A stretch of DNA of 64,000 nt. Origin: Ascaphus truei (lineage: Eukaryota; Chordata; Amphibia; Anura; Ascaphidae). Where the stretch lies: the NCBI GenBank assembly GCA_036426205.1, contig CM071568.1, positions 229,806,148-229,870,147 on the forward strand. Direction: 5' to 3'. The notes under the pieces were generated by a model. The model was not told where the DNA came from, searched no databases, and saw only the letters and a list, made by a program, of their open reading frames with translations. Positions 11,346 to 23,359 of the stretch are shown here, in pieces; within the stretch, counting starts at the first letter, position 1; each line of letters opens with the position of its first letter. Position numbers and translations under genes: made by a program.

Positions 11346-13170
11346 TAGTTTTGAAAATGTGGGCTACTTGCTGATTTGCACATTTAAAAATGAGTACTTC
11401 TCAATGTATTTATTTGAATATTATCTGAATTCATATTTGCAAAAATATTAAATTCACTAATAGTCACCAACAATTTGAAAGAAATATTTGTGAAAGTGTG
11501 TTGTCTGTATCTGTATATAAAATATTCTCAGTAGGTGACTTCCTTCAAGTTGTGAATTGACATAATTAGCGTGGTTGTGCATTTTACCTTTAAGATTTTG
11601 TAGATTCAATACAGACTATACTTTTTAAATAACACTTATTGTTACATTAACATGCTTTCTAATTTATCAAACTTCTTATACTTTATATCTTATACTATAT
11701 TCACATAGAAAGTAAAATTATTAGTTTAATACACATAAATTGGCCAACATGTTGGTTGTCTTAGCAACTTTTTTATTTTACAATGCTTTGAGAAATGTTT
11801 CTAAAGTAACAAAAACATTGGCCAATGAAAACATTTTTATAGGTAAATAAATATGTATTCCGTCATGCTTCGCTTGTTTCCTTCTCAAAGGAAACTGGAA
11901 TCTATAACTAAATAGACCTTACTTAGACTCTTCAAAGTGAACATTAAAAGCACTGAGATTTTAACTTTTAACTTGACAAGGCCTTTTAGGTTCTCTATAA
12001 AGAAACTACTGCCAGGGGGGCCAACATGGTGTCCAAACCCATCTGTCAGGGCTTGGCTTGACCCAAAACTTCAGGGTCTCAGCAGGCCTCACTTCAGCCC
12101 GCCCTTTCCCCCTCAATGATTGAGTCTGCCTTCACCGCCCCTTCTCCCCATCAACAAATTGTCTGGGGCACAAGTCATGCCTGGAGTCCTGGGCACTGCA
12201 AACCTTTGGGCAGGCCTAACTACTGTATAGCTTTCTATAGAGAGTCGTTGTGTGTGGATACTGCAAATCTGTAAGTTTACCGGAAGTTATTCATCTCCTA
12301 GAGAACAGAATAAAGAGAAAGGTCTAGTATGAAATGACGAAATGTGAAATGCTTTGTGAACTGCCAGTTTGCTTTTATATAAAGATATTGATATTGGTAG
12401 AACATATGGGTATCTTCACTACAGACTATTTGAGCACGTTTAGAGCATTGCAAAATAAAACGTAGGTTATGCTATGGCCAAACTTTAATGGGCAGCAAAC
12501 AATATACGTTTATTGGTATGAGAGTTGAAAAGAGTGGTCAAATTAGAACTCAGTAATGCCAGATTAAAATGCTATTGCAGAAAGGGTTAACATTATTAAA
12601 CATTGTCATTTGTACAGATATGCGTATTTAACATTGTAAATGTATTACTAATTGTATTGGAGTAGGTAATGACGTGGTTGAAGAACGAGGTCTAATCATT
12701 TGATGTTTCATTTACTTTATATTGGATTAAGAGTAACATTCAGTAACATTTTAATTCAATAACATTTCACAATAACTAATTCCTTTGTTTGGCTATTTAG
12801 GTGTGTGGGCTATATTGAGTATATGCAGCACCTGCTCGTTATTTCCCTGATGAGACATACGTAAAAATTTCAACAGATCAATGTCAAAAAGGACGATTGG
12901 CGTTTTGCTGAATTTTTTATTACTATTACAAATACACTTCCGTGCAACGGATTGCTGAATCCGCGGATTGGATTCCCCAAATCCATCCACGGGCCGTATC
13001 CAATGGCAGATTTCGATGAATTCGAATACATTGAAACCGCCCAAAGCCGTTTGCAGATTTTACAACGCAAAACGGATTTGTGGGTATTATCAGCAAAAAT
13101 CCGGGAAACAGATTTGGGCGTATTCGCCATCTCTATTCATAATATATATATAAGCACCGTATTTAGCTCT
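11346..13170. other. AT-rich spacer with a GC-richer island at 12000-12220
   Basis: Mostly low-GC unique-looking DNA. 12000-12220 is GC-richer (GGCCAACATGGTGTCC onward) without a convincing frame or motif. From about 12900 the sequence belongs to the repeat that contains the next palindrome. Confidence 0.45.
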
Positions 13171-13464
13171 TACAGGTGCAGCACGGAGTATTCGAACACT
13201 TGCCTGGGAAATCTGGGGCAATACCCCAGTAATGCTGCAACATTTCTGTGACATTTCCGCAGACAGACTAATGGCCCATCGGATTAACACAGCGGGGGTC
13301 CCTGGCAGTCCCATTCAAACTGATGAGACAGCCCAGGGACCCCCGCTGTGTTAATCCGACTGGGCCATTAGTCTGTCGAAATGTCACAGAAATGTTGCAG
13401 CATTACTCGGAGATTGCCCCAGATTTTCCCAGGCAAGTGTTCGGATACTCGTTGCTGCATCTGT
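13171..13464. repeat. ~294-bp palindrome (fold-back repeat)
   Basis: The left arm 13171-13318 pairs with the right arm 13324-13464 as reverse complements around a very short loop near 13320. Shared stretches include AACACAGCGGGGGTCCC, GCCTGGGAAATCTGGGGCA and ATTTCTGTGACATTTC. The arms carry a few substitutions and small indels. No coding capacity, no clear target duplication. The A+T-rich and satellite-like sequence at 12900-13170 may belong to the same repeat. Confidence 0.85.
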
Positions 13465-14275
13465 ACATCGGAAAATTGTACGGGTTGAACACGCTAAATA
13501 CAATAAAGTAACACAGCACACACATATTTATTGCAGTCATGGGGCTGTTTAAAATCACATTTTAAAAAGGCAACAATTGGTTTGCTAAGAATTGTCTGTA
13601 AAGAGTTTTCATATGAACATAACTAGAAATGAGTCACTTGTTTCTTTGGATTGCTCGGAATACTGACATGCTCAGTAGGAATTGAAACGCTTGCACCTGG
13701 TCAGAATTTGTGCGATGTGACAATCATTTTTCTGTTGTTACCAACTATGCTTCCTGTTTAATCACCAGCCAGAACCAAACAAAATGGGAGCAGAGAACTA
13801 TGAAAATGATGAGGGCATAGGTATTTAAATCATGATGCATTTTCTCTTTAATTAGTATGTTGATGAGTTCTTCCAGTTCTTTGTGATTCTAACTGATGCT
13901 AGCATTCATTTTCTTAAATTAAGGTTAGAAATTATATGCGACACAGCAAACTATGTAAAATGTGTTATTTTTCTTTTATTTGAATCAAGATTGTTTAAGT
14001 GAATCCAAATTTGTAGTTTAGAGTACTTTCTTCACTGAAGTACTGCAGGTGGAAAAAATAGTATTAAAAAAAAGTGTGTGCGTGTGTGCTGAGCAAGTGC
14101 ATTTTAAGTGAAACTTCTTTGTCTTTTGTCACTGTTTTGTCACAGAAATTGTATTTGTAATGGTGATGTTTTTAATTAAAAATCAAAACACAATTTCAGT
14201 GCCAAAACTCAATGAAGTTTGACTTAGAACATGTGTTTTAGCTATTTCCACTTCTATATTTATAATAACTGTGAG
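13465..14275. other. AT-rich spacer
   Basis: No feature recognised. 13720-13800 and 14060-14230 are simple AT-rich DNA with one short GTGTGTGCGTGTGTG run at 14074. Confidence 0.5.
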
Positions 14276-14277
14276 TT

Positions 14278-14365
14278 CCTTGTGTGTGTGTCTGTGTGTG
14301 TCAGTCAGTGTGTGTGTGTGTGATTGTGTGGGTGTGTGTGTGTGTGGTGTGGTGTGTGTGTGGAT

Positions 14366-14420
<55 letters not shown>

Positions 14421-14842
14421 GCCAGTGTGTGTGTCAGTCAGTCAATCAGCCAGTCAGTCAGTCAGTGTGTGTGTGTGTGTGTCAGTGTGTGTGTGTGTGT
14501 GTGTGCGTCAGTCAGTGGGTGTCAATGTGTGTGTGTCAGTCAGTGTGTGTGTGTCTGTGTGTGTCCGTCAGTGTGTGTGTGTGTGTGTCTCTTTGTGGTG
14601 TGTGTGTTATTCTCAGGGTCCTGCCCTCCCTCTCCAGTATGTGTGTATGTCAGCCAGTGTGTGTGTGTCTCTCTCTCTGTGGTGTGTGTGTGTTATTCTC
14701 AGGGTTCTGACCCCCCCCCCAGCATGTGTGTGTGTCAGTGAGTGTGTGCGTCAGTGGGTGTGTGTGTGCGTCTCTCTGTGTGGTGTGTGTGTTATTTTCA
14801 GTGTGTGTGGGTGTGTCAGTCAGTCAGTGTGTGTGTGTCAGT
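14278..14842 (+). repeat. (GT)n microsatellite with CAGT interruptions
   Basis: Runs of GT/TG up to about 50 bases (14367-14418) mixed with CAGTCAGT blocks, GGTGT units and two GGGTCCTG/GGGTTCTGACC spacers. It gives long Cys/Val frames in all three forward phases (up to 195 codons). These are artefacts of the repeat. Confidence 0.95.
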
Positions 14843-15151
14843 CAGAATGGCTGTGCTTCATTTCCCTTTAAGATGACATCACTAAATCCAAGATGGCTTG
14901 CGTCACATGGTATTTCAGCCAATCAGATCGTGGGAACCAATTCCCCAATCTGATTGGTTGTTGTATATCATGTGACTCCCTTTGGATGATGTCACATACT
15001 TGACCTAAAATGACTCCAAAACATGGTATACAACAACCAATCAGATTGGGGATTTGATTCCCACGATCTGATTGGCTGAAATACCAAGGGACGCCAGCCA
15101 TCTTGGATTTAGTGACATCATCTTAAAGGGAAATGAAGCACAGTCATTCTG
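14843..15151. repeat. palindromic MITE-like repeat with CCAAT/ATTGG boxes
   Basis: The left arm begins CAGAATGGCTGTGCTTCATT and the right arm ends with its near reverse complement (AATGAAGCACAGTCATTCTG). Inner arm sequence includes AATCCAAGATGGCT, CCAATCAGATCGTGGGA and CCAATCTGATTGGTTGT. Arms are about 110-125 bp with a ~60-bp centre. No coding capacity. The next bases (15152-15300) repeat the theme (CCAATCAGATGGCTGTTAAA) without a partner. Confidence 0.85.
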
Positions 15152-15600
15152 ATAGGCTAGCCTCATTCTCTTTAAGTGACGTCATTAAAAAAATGAAAGT
15201 CGGCACATAGTTTTAACAGCCAATCAGATGGCTGTTAAACCAGTTTGAGGCAAAATGTGACATCAAAAGCCCTATTTAAGGCCGTGACGCCTCATTTGAG
15301 CCCAAGAGGATGACGAGACAACATCGGTTGGGATTTACCATGGGTCTTTTTGGATTACAACAAGAAGATAGAAGATTAAGAAGATTAAGAAGTAATGACA
15401 GATGAAGATAGAAGAAGCTGATTAAAGAAAGAAGAAAGAAAATTTGGGTACCTGAGCCGGATCTTCATGGTGGATGGCATTGGACACTGTTTGAGGCCTT
15501 CGATGTATGTGAGCTTCCTGTCTCCCCGGGAGTCGGAGCGCCAGCGCTTCTAATGGTAAGTTAAATATTGCATGTTTGTAAATGTATTTTTTTTTTACAG
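15152..15600 (+). repeat. repeat-like segment with purine (GAAGAA) run
   Basis: Contains AAGAAGATAGAAGATTAAGA-type purine runs at 15360-15450, a GC-richer block at 15460-15555, then a GTAAGT at 15556 and a T10-ACAG ending at 15600. The last two mimic a 45-base intron, far too short for a vertebrate intron. The function is unknown. Confidence 0.35.
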
Positions 15601-15779
15601 GTTTTAACATTGGATCGTTTATTTTAATTTTTTTTGGCCACATTTACTGATAATATATTAATCTGTATCACTTTAGGGTACATATCAATACATTATTAGG
15701 ACAATATTTGGGGGGCATTTCTGGCTTTGTATGGATGGTGATTTTTGCCATGTCACTTTAATATGTGGAAGTCATTTTT

Positions 15780-16090
15780 TGGTATTTTGATGCTTTATTT
15801 AAATAAAATGTTTGCAAATTATTTTTTATTTTAATTAATGTCTTGTGTTAACTAATGTGTTTAATGGTTGTGTTTAAGATATTTTTAAATAATTAGTTTC
15901 TTGGTAGGTTAATGTTTCTATTAATTAATTACTGTTGTATTAATTAATTGTTTTGATTGGTTACTGTTTTAAATAATTCTGAGTTGGTTTATTAATTTAG
16001 TGCTTTGATTGGTTAATGTTCTAATTCATTCATTGTTGATCTGGTTATTGTTTGTATTAATTGGATTCGCTGGCTAGTGTTTTTATTTTA
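15780..16090 (+). repeat. degenerate AT-rich tandem region
   Basis: Loose repetition of TTAATTAATT and TTGATTGGTTA(A/C)TGTT at roughly 30-50 base spacing. It has decayed too far for a period to be fixed by eye. Confidence 0.45.
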
Positions 16091-16099
16091 CATTAGGGG

Positions 16100-16585
16100 A
16101 GAGACTGATCATGTGCGGTAGAGAACTTCAGAGTTGAGTGCCACATAGAAGTCGTTGAGGCAGGAGTGAGAGGAAGTAATGAGGGAGGTGGAGATATGTA
16201 GACCATGAGTCAGGTGTAGAAAGTTTGCGGGAGACTGCTATGAAATAAGGTCAGAAAATAATTTGTATAGGGGGACGGCAGAGGAACAGAGATAATCAGT
16301 TAAATACGCTTGGCAGCTTTTTTTTAGAGTGGATTGTAGATGTGTAAAGACAGCAGAGGAGGAGATCAACTAGAAGCAGATTGCAATAGTCAGGATATAA
16401 TGAGTGAATTATTCAGAAAGGATGGGGCATATTGTAGCAGTATTGCATTGGCTGGCTGTGAAAAAAAAATGACATTGTAGTAGAATAGAGGATATGTGAA
16501 CGTGATACTTTATGGGAGTAGTGGTCTAAGAGTAGCTATAGAGCAGTGAAGTGAGAATGCAGAGGTGAAGTGAAGCAATAGCCAC
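16100..16585 (-). repeat. possible decayed CR1/L2-type LINE fragment
   Basis: The phrase AGATTGCAATAGTCAGGATA (16378) read on the minus strand resembles the LSRLDYCN-type coding block of CR1/L2/Rex1 RT C-terminal regions. The context (GAGTGAATTATTCAG) also resembles that arrangement. No open frame remains. I hold this loosely. Confidence 0.25.
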
Positions 16586-16794
16586 TACAGGCAGTCCTCG
16601 GTTATCCGACACAATGCGTTACTCAAAATGGCGTTGTAAAGCGAAACGCTGTAAAGCGAAACACGTTTTCCCATAGGAACACTGTTTAAATGAAAGGTTC
16701 CGTTCCTGAAGGCATTTTTAACACTAAAATACACCAAATATTTTATGCAGGCAATAGGATATGCAGCACACACACATACATTATATAGTGTATA

Positions 16795-17126
16795 CAGGCA
16801 TACCCCGCATTAACATACACAATGGGACCGGAGCAGGTATGTAAAGCGAAAATGTACTTAAAGTGAAGCACTACCTTTTTCCCACTTATCGATGCATGTA
16901 CTGTACTGCAATCGTCATATACGTGCATAACTGATGTAAATAACGCATTTGTAACAGTCTCTATAGTCTCCCCGCTTGCGCACAGCTTCGGTACAGGTAG
17001 GGAGACGGTATTGCTGTTCAGGACGTGATGACAGGCGCATGCGTGAGCTGCCGTTTACCTATTGGGCGATATGTACTTACTCGCGAATGTACTTAAAGTG
17101 AGTGTACTTAAAGCGGGGTATGCCTG
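16795..17126. mobile_element. TIR element (inner, nested), CAGGCATACCCCGC ends
   Basis: A 332-bp element with perfect 14-bp inverted ends, CAGGCATACCCCGC and GCGGGGTATGCCTG, flanked on both sides by TATA (16791-16794, 17127-17130). Subterminal AATGTACTTAAAGTGA repeats occur near both ends. It is non-autonomous. TATA may be a target duplication (TA or TATA) or chance in AT-rich DNA. Confidence 0.75.
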
Positions 17127-17216
17127 TATACTGTATTATATATATAATATAACATAATAAATAATACATTATATAGTATAATATATATGATAGAGTATAA
17201 TATTATATATATATAC

Positions 17217-17304
17217 GCTCTTACGACGCTTTGCAACGTTGTTTATGTTGAATGTGTATATATATATACAACATACACAACGTTGCAAAGCGTCGTAAGA
17301 GCGT
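17217..17304. repeat. 25-bp-arm hairpin
   Basis: Perfect arms GCTCTTACGACGCTTTGCAA... (17218-17242) and its reverse complement (17279-17303), separated by a 36-base TATA-rich loop. It lies inside the outer TIR element. Confidence 0.8.
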
Positions 17305-17533
17305 TGGATAAGCCATTTTGGCGTTGTAAAAATGAATATAGGTATGCATTGCATAGCGTTGGAAGCCATTCGTTGTAAAGCGAAGCGTGTTTAAACGAGA
17401 CTGCCTGTATTTATACTTTAGAGTAAGCAAACAGCAGACATACGGCAGCAAACAGCAAGAACTCTGAATGTCATAAGCCATTATGACTGTCTCTTTCACT
17501 ATAATCCAAAATTGAATATTTGTACCTGTACGG

Positions 17534-17727
17534 CAAGGGTCCTCAACTCCAGTCCTCAAGGCCCTCCAACAGGTCAGGTTTTCAGGATATCCCGGCTTCA
17601 GCACAGGTGGCTCAATCAGTGGCTCAGTCATTGACTGAGCCGCTGATTGAGCCACCTGTGCTGAAGCCGGGATATCCTGAAAACCTGACCTGTTGGAGGG
17701 CCTTGAGGACTGGAGTTGAGGACCCTG
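17534..17727. mobile_element. palindromic hAT-like MITE
   Basis: Ends CAAGGGTCCTCAACTCCAG and CTGGAGTTGAGGACCCTG, with long arms through CAACAGGTCAGGTTTTCAGG and GGCTCAATCA. The whole 194 bp is nearly one palindrome. I recognise this GTCCTCAACTCCAGTCCTCAAG type as a widespread vertebrate palindromic MITE. The hAT assignment rests on CAG..CTG ends and general knowledge, because the 8-bp target duplication is not clear here. Confidence 0.65.
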
Positions 17728-18288
17728 CTGTAAAGTATGTAGCTGCTGTCTTAATTCTTTCTTCCTTCATGCCTTCACTCCAATGATGGTTATTTGTTTC
17801 TGTTACTACCATCTATCTCAGTTTTCTAATTCCCTGTCTTCCCCTCTCCTTTTAAATGCTATGCTGCTATCCCTACTTAACAAACCTTTGCATTTCACTG
17901 CCTGGTTCACAAGGAATTGGTTTTGTTAAAAAGGTAAGGTTAGTCAAATTTAAAATCCGTGGACATATGAGGCAAGTAAAAAAAAGCATACAGGTGCTGA
18001 TTTTTGGTGAGGGATATGTGTATCAAAATGCTAATGGTTTAATTGATGAAGAAAATGTAAAATTATTATTCTAAAATTACAAATGATTCATTAAAATATT
18101 GGCATGTGCTCCCAAATAAAAAAACATTTCCTAAAGGTAATCTTTCTTTTCTTCTTCACGACAGGTGTTGCCTCGTTGTTTCCTTCCTGTCATATGAGAT
18201 ATGACATGCCTAATATAAGGCCTGTGATGTCACATTTGACAGACACACAGTACATCCACCAATCAAATTAGTTGATGTACCATGTGAA
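17728..18288. other. spacer
   Basis: AT-rich, no coding region. 18180-18290 contains a decayed relative of the short palindromes at 33576-33720 (TACATCCACCAATC then GATGTACCATGTGA). Confidence 0.45.
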
Positions 18289-18423
18289 TAGCTTCCGATC
18301 AAATCCCGCATCTCACACTCCATTGTTCTCCTCACTTTTAAAGCTTTACATTCTTCTGCCCCTCCTTATATCTCATCCCTAATTTCTCGGTATGCACCAT
18401 CCAGACTCTTGCGTTCTTCTCAA
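18289..18423 (+). repeat. CR1/L2/Rex1-type LINE fragment, cut at the duplication junction
   Basis: It starts AGCTTCCGATCAAATCCCGC, matching the RT C-terminal coding strand seen reversed at 61125, and stops abruptly after GCGTTCTTCTCAAG. The same sequence at 32829-32958 goes on to the LINE 3' end, so the break here is the unit boundary of the large duplication, not a natural LINE end. Confidence 0.75.
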
Positions 18424-19140
18424 GAGTAAGCAAGAGGGTTCCACACTTTCGCCTCTTCAATAGGGGACCATCTGGTGTCCTCAGAGATGGAGTCCAAGGA
18501 GGCTATGAGTGTGTCTTCCTCATATGAGCCCCGTGTAAATGGTGGCCACCATTATTTGAGGGGTACGATAAGAAGAATGGATTCGTACAAGTTTATTCTG
18601 ATCCAAAATAGGTGGGTAGATCATTGGTGGGACATAGGCCCCATCCCTCTGAGAAGGAAGGTGGCTGAAAAACTCACTAGGAGTGATAGAGATCACCCGA
18701 ATTAGTGACACCTAAGGCTCGCAATATTCTATGATGAGATAGCACCTGAAGAGCCCTGTATACTGGTACTTGCCAGGCAAGGTGAGGAACAAAAAGCTCA
18801 CTAGTTGAGAAATAGCGACAGACTATTGTAGCAGGGGGCAGACCGTCCTCATGGTATGAGGACTCGTATGTACCGAGGCAATTATGCATGAGATTGAGGC
18901 ACAAGAGATACATGCTCAGGGATGGCAGTCATTGACTAGCTGGGGTCAAAAAGTATTAGTACCTGGCATATCACGAGGAGAGATCTGTTCCCTAATGAGA
19001 AGTGTGGAGTCATAGGGAGAAACATTTTCATGCATCACAAAATTGTGTACCCCCCTGAGAAGGGCCTCCTCAATCATTTTTGTAAGGGTCAACGACCATA
19101 TTGACGGGAGTAAGGAAACTGATCCCCGCATTCTACTAGT
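18424..19140 (+). pseudogene. Gag-like protein, C-terminal half, copy 2
   Basis: Corresponds to 4062-4781. Fragments of the same protein appear in changing frames, for example SKEAMSVSSSYEPRV at 18490 and RWREITQ-equivalents near 18690. There are about ten frame breaks in 700 bases. The N-terminal half is absent because the duplicated unit starts inside the gene. Confidence 0.7.
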
Positions 19141-22052
19141 AAGATTCTCCATGTTTTGAGTATCCCTTTTTATTTCCCCCATCTAAGGTGGTGGGTGTAT
19201 AATCTGCAAATTTTTTGACACCTGTATAATAATCAACTGCCATTTTTGGTTTGCATAGGTTGTCACCTGCAGGATTGCCCAGAAAATTTTGCCAAGTGGG
19301 GACCAGTGGATTTCACCAGCGGAGAGTGTAGCCCTGGGTAATTTGGGCTATATTCTGCCCTCCTCCTGGCATAATACTAGTAAGGCAGTTTGCCAGGGCA
19401 ATCATGGGTTTTCCCCACAACATTGCAGAGCATGAGTCAGTGAAGTAGTGTCATCAAGTCTTGTGTCCAATAAGAGACCCAGGGGTGGTGCTTTTTTTTA
19501 CTGGAGCTGTACTTAATGCATTGTACTATCCTCCGATTTAGCCAGTTGGTCTCTACCTTTGAGAGAGACAGTTCACCCGTACAGCTGGCAGGCTTGAGGC
19601 CCTCCCTCCGGGGAGAGTAGGGGAACCATACCTCATTCCCACAACGAGATTAGGGGAGATCAAGAACCACCTTGTGCCCATCCTGAGGGTGGATCCCTAA
19701 CAACTGACTGCGGTAATCTGTGGGCTGCTGAATCAAGGAAGATCAATAAAGATCCTGTGTATTTACCTATCCTTCCTGGCTAATACTGAGTCTATAGGAG
19801 TGAGGGGACGATATGATTTTGCAGAGACTCACCCCACCATCTGGGTGCTGCACAGATGAAGCGCTGCCCCTCTGTGAATAGAATTGGGCAAACCACCAGA
19901 AGCCATCTCCTGTTTTACCCCTTTACCACCATGCTGAGACCCGGGGCCCCCTGTTACCAGCAGGTATGCACCACACAAATCCATGTAACCAGAGTAACAT
20001 TCCACTAGTAACCCTATGTGAGATCGTGGGGGAAACGGGTTACATATCAAGGCAAGGCAAAATAAATCCCATTGTTTTTCCTATGGGCCTTTACGTATGT
20101 TTGTTTTGCTTTGATTGCACTTGTTTTGCTCTATTTTTCCCCACATTTTATAGCAGCAAACTTTTGATGCAGACCCTCTTACCTTCCTCTTCCACCATGT
20201 GCTAAAATTAGAACTGTAATGGTGCACTTATGCCTAGGTTGCCAAACAGAAAAATCAAATAGACTGTAGTAACCATAGTTATAAAAAAAAGTCAATCATT
20301 TCAAAGTCATAGTGTTTTCTTTAATGCACATCAATTGTGTACTATTTTGTCCCTATTTGGCAAAGCCAGAAGACATTAATAATAAATTACCCACTAAGTT
20401 TTATTTGGGGTCTCGTCCTCTAACAGTTATTTCGAGACAAGCACTGCTTACATTGTCCCCAACCTCACGCTATGTAACAAAATATTATTGGCTGTTAATG
20501 CAGCGGTTTTTGCAGCTCTCCTTAATGCCAACTCCTATCGTCAGTTTTTCTACATATTTTTAGGCTTTTTTTATAGATTTTCAAGAGCTGTAAAATTAGA
20601 GTTGTAACGTTTTACTGCTGAAGGCATAACTTTCTTGTCCAAGGTGTTGATATCAGTATAATACAACTGAAACTTCAAAGTCAACAACATGAGTTGGAAA
20701 ATTTTTGATCTCCCATCTTAATGTTTATTTGCCAAATCTCTCCAAAAATGTCCCTCAAGTCTGCAACGGATTAAGTTATACTCTTAGCTTCTTCTGGGCA
20801 CCCAGCATTCCCTGCGCTCTTTTCTAAACAGCAAAACGTTAACAGTCGATTTTCACATGATGAGAATGCTGTAGGGCTTGCTCTACTATTAGCATATCAG
20901 ACACAGGAGCAAAATGTTAGCTGTGGGAATAATCTGGCTACCGTCTAGATATGTGATGCTAATAACCTCGCCATGCCCCGACGACATCTCTCAGTTTTCT
21001 TGTATAAGGTAAGGGATGCTACTTGTGCCCTGCGAAAGCTTAGACTACCTGTGCAGTTTAGATTTGACTGTGCATTTTGAATGTCCAATCCTTTTTTAAC
21101 ATGGATGCCGAAACTAAATGGTACACAGACATCAATGCCACAACAACTATAAGAATGTGCAAATGAATAGAATCATGTTCGTGTTAAAGACCTTTACAAA
21201 AATACAGGGGGCCCCACAATACAAGATTTACTGAGCTTGCTTTTCCTTAAGACCTCTTTCTGTAGCCACAAGAAACCTTAATGCCCATTTCAGTGTACAC
21301 ACGCTTGTACAAAAAATAATATGACACTGAAACCTTTAAATGTTTGTTTTCTGTAATCACACACACCCATTTTTTTTGCAAATGTGTGTAAAGATGTTGT
21401 CTCTTATTTTAACTGACATGATACTGTATTTAAATCATTAAAGAAGGGAGTTTTGTGGTCGTTAAAGCCTGCACCCTTTTAACCACGGGTTAGCTATTAA
21501 AAGTTTCACTTCTACCTACCTTATTTTTGTTTTGTCTATTCTACGCTAACATGTACAGCCCCCTATTTTTTAGTTTGTAACCCCTCGATTTTACATCCGA
21601 CTAACACCTAATCGAGGCGGAAGCATGAGTTCTCGTCTATATGTTAACCCACCTGTGGGCATAGGCATACAGGAGGCCAAATCCGTGATGAAATGCACAA
21701 AAATTTTTTAAGGTAATTATATTCATATACCCAAATAAACCAATCCTCAACTGTATGATAATTCAATGCACATGCAATGCATAACTACTAACAATCCCAC
21801 AAAGCCTGCGCAAGTGTGTGTCCTGTCTCTCCTTTAATGCTACCTGAACTAGGTAACGGGCCTGTGTGAAATTGCCAGTACACTGTGAGCTCTGATTTGG
21901 TGTAGTAGACTATCAGCCCCGTCCTTCGCAAAATGCTTTGGTACCCTTTCTTGATACTGGTTTTCCGTTTATGGTCCCCGTCTGATGGTGCGCGTGCCTA
22001 TCTACTCTTTCCGATGGAATGTTCCACTGGAAACAACACTCACTAAGGTCAA
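19141..22052. other. copy 2 of the 4.8-7.7 kb spacer
   Basis: Collinear with 4782-7698. The AATAAA recurs near 19745. No additional feature. Confidence 0.7.
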
Positions 22053-23116
22053 TGTCAAGACTTCAAGGCAAGATAGTACCTCATCCGCCGAAACAGCAGG
22101 CTGGCAGGCAAGGATTGTCAGTTTCTCCGCAGGGGTCCAGGGCAGTTGGCACATCATGATCGGGGTCACAAGGCAGGGGTCCAGGGCAGACCGGCAATCA
22201 TCATGGGTCAGGTGCACAAGCAGGGTTGTGTGGAAGTGAAGAGGAGGAGCACCACCAAAGTCGAGAATGAGGAAATGGGAGCAGAACCGGTAGTAGGGGG
22301 TTAAGGGGTGAAGAAGCAGGGAGTAGTGAGAGTGTGGAGAGTGTTAATGGAGGGGGAAAAACGGCGAAGGGTCACGCAGGAAGGAAGGGCAGAAGAGTGA
22401 GGGATGGTAAACAGTGTGAGTGGGAGGACAGTACAACGAGACAGAAGAACAAGAAAAGAAATCATGGCAGGCGTCAAGAATCGTGGTTGGGTTCACAAGC
22501 AAAGGTCTCAGCAGGAAAATCCACAGTGACAAAGGCAGGGGACAGGGCAAAAACAACGGGGACAAACCAGTGCCGCAGGGCCTTTATAATGGAACAGGAA
22601 AACAATACAGGTACAAGCTCAGCAATAATCAGGGTAACACAACACAATGCAAAGTCAAGGAAGCACAGGAAGCGGAAACTATAAGGACTGGCAGAGACAG
22701 AGGACAGAGCACCAAGAGAAGCAGACGAGGAAACCAAGAGCAGACGAAAACAGAGCACACCTGGTGTACAGAGACAGGATCTGTGATGGGAGCATTATTC
22801 TAGGAGACCCTGAACCGTCAACCTGCAAACTGCCTTTAGCCAGCATCTGACTTGTCAGATCACTGCCTGGTTTTCTTATCATTAACGGTAGTCTTGAGAT
22901 CCCCTCATTTGCAGGACTCTTCCTCCAACATCCTCCATCTGGGCCACTCCTTAACGACTCATCTCCCTCTTAGTACCCTACCTCCTAGCTCAAGTCCATT
23001 TCATTTGTCTGGATGCATTCCAATCATGAGTCCCACAACCTGCTTAGTGCACATGTGGATTGGAGTCTGCAGCAGGCCGTGTGTTGAGTGCTGCATGCAT
23101 TTTGCAGGGAGTTACA
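22053..23116 (-). repeat. candidate Ty3/gypsy LTR, copy 2, with an insertion
   Basis: Same TGTCAAGAC left edge and GTTACA|ATCCTCCCC right edge as at 7699-8527. It is about 235 bp longer because of a purine-rich insertion in the minisatellite (22226-22465). Confidence 0.5.
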
Positions 23117-23359
23117 ATCCTCCCCTGCTAAAGAAGTTGATATTACCATCAATCTTGTCAACGAACAGCTTAGTCACAACACTCTACATTAATAAATGCC
23201 CTCCTCTGCTAGGTACAATTCTATTGGACTTAGTGGAACCCATACACATACGCTTTCACACAAACGAGAGCCCGCAGCATTCGTTGCCCCACTTGTCCCT
23301 CAACTTCCAGGCTCATCGACTGTAGGTCAGTATCCATGGGAAGCACCCATTTAAGCATA

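Larger units (their letters stand above)
16588..17407. mobile_element. TIR element (outer), CAGGCAGTC ends
   Basis: The ends are CAGGCAGTC...GACTGCCTG, each flanked by TA (16586-16587, 17408-17409). Internal sequence repeats AAGCGAAACG and GTTGTAAAGCGAA. No transposase frame. A second TIR element sits inside it (16795-17126), which accounts for about 330 of the 820 bases. The superfamily is not determinable from the ends alone. Confidence 0.6.
4062..18423 (+). repeat. 14.4-kb duplicated segment, copy 1 (clean)
   Basis: Begins near GGTAACAGTAAAGGTTCACA inside the Gag-like frame and ends inside the LINE fragment. The complete order of features recurs at 18424-32958. Confidence 0.9.

Noticed and set aside
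12000..12220. possible host exon or CpG-poor regulatory island
   Set aside because: GC-richer and with a 60-codon frame, but no splice context, motif or family that I recognise.
14284..14871. 195-codon Cys/Val-rich frame
   Set aside because: Pure product of (GT)n. All three phases are open and copy 2 behaves likewise. The frames at 28833-29540, 36156-36634, 38975-39534 and 39614-40263 are rejected for the same reason.
15556..15600. GTAAGT...T10-ACAG as a small intron
   Set aside because: 45 bases is too short for a vertebrate intron and neither side has a coding frame.
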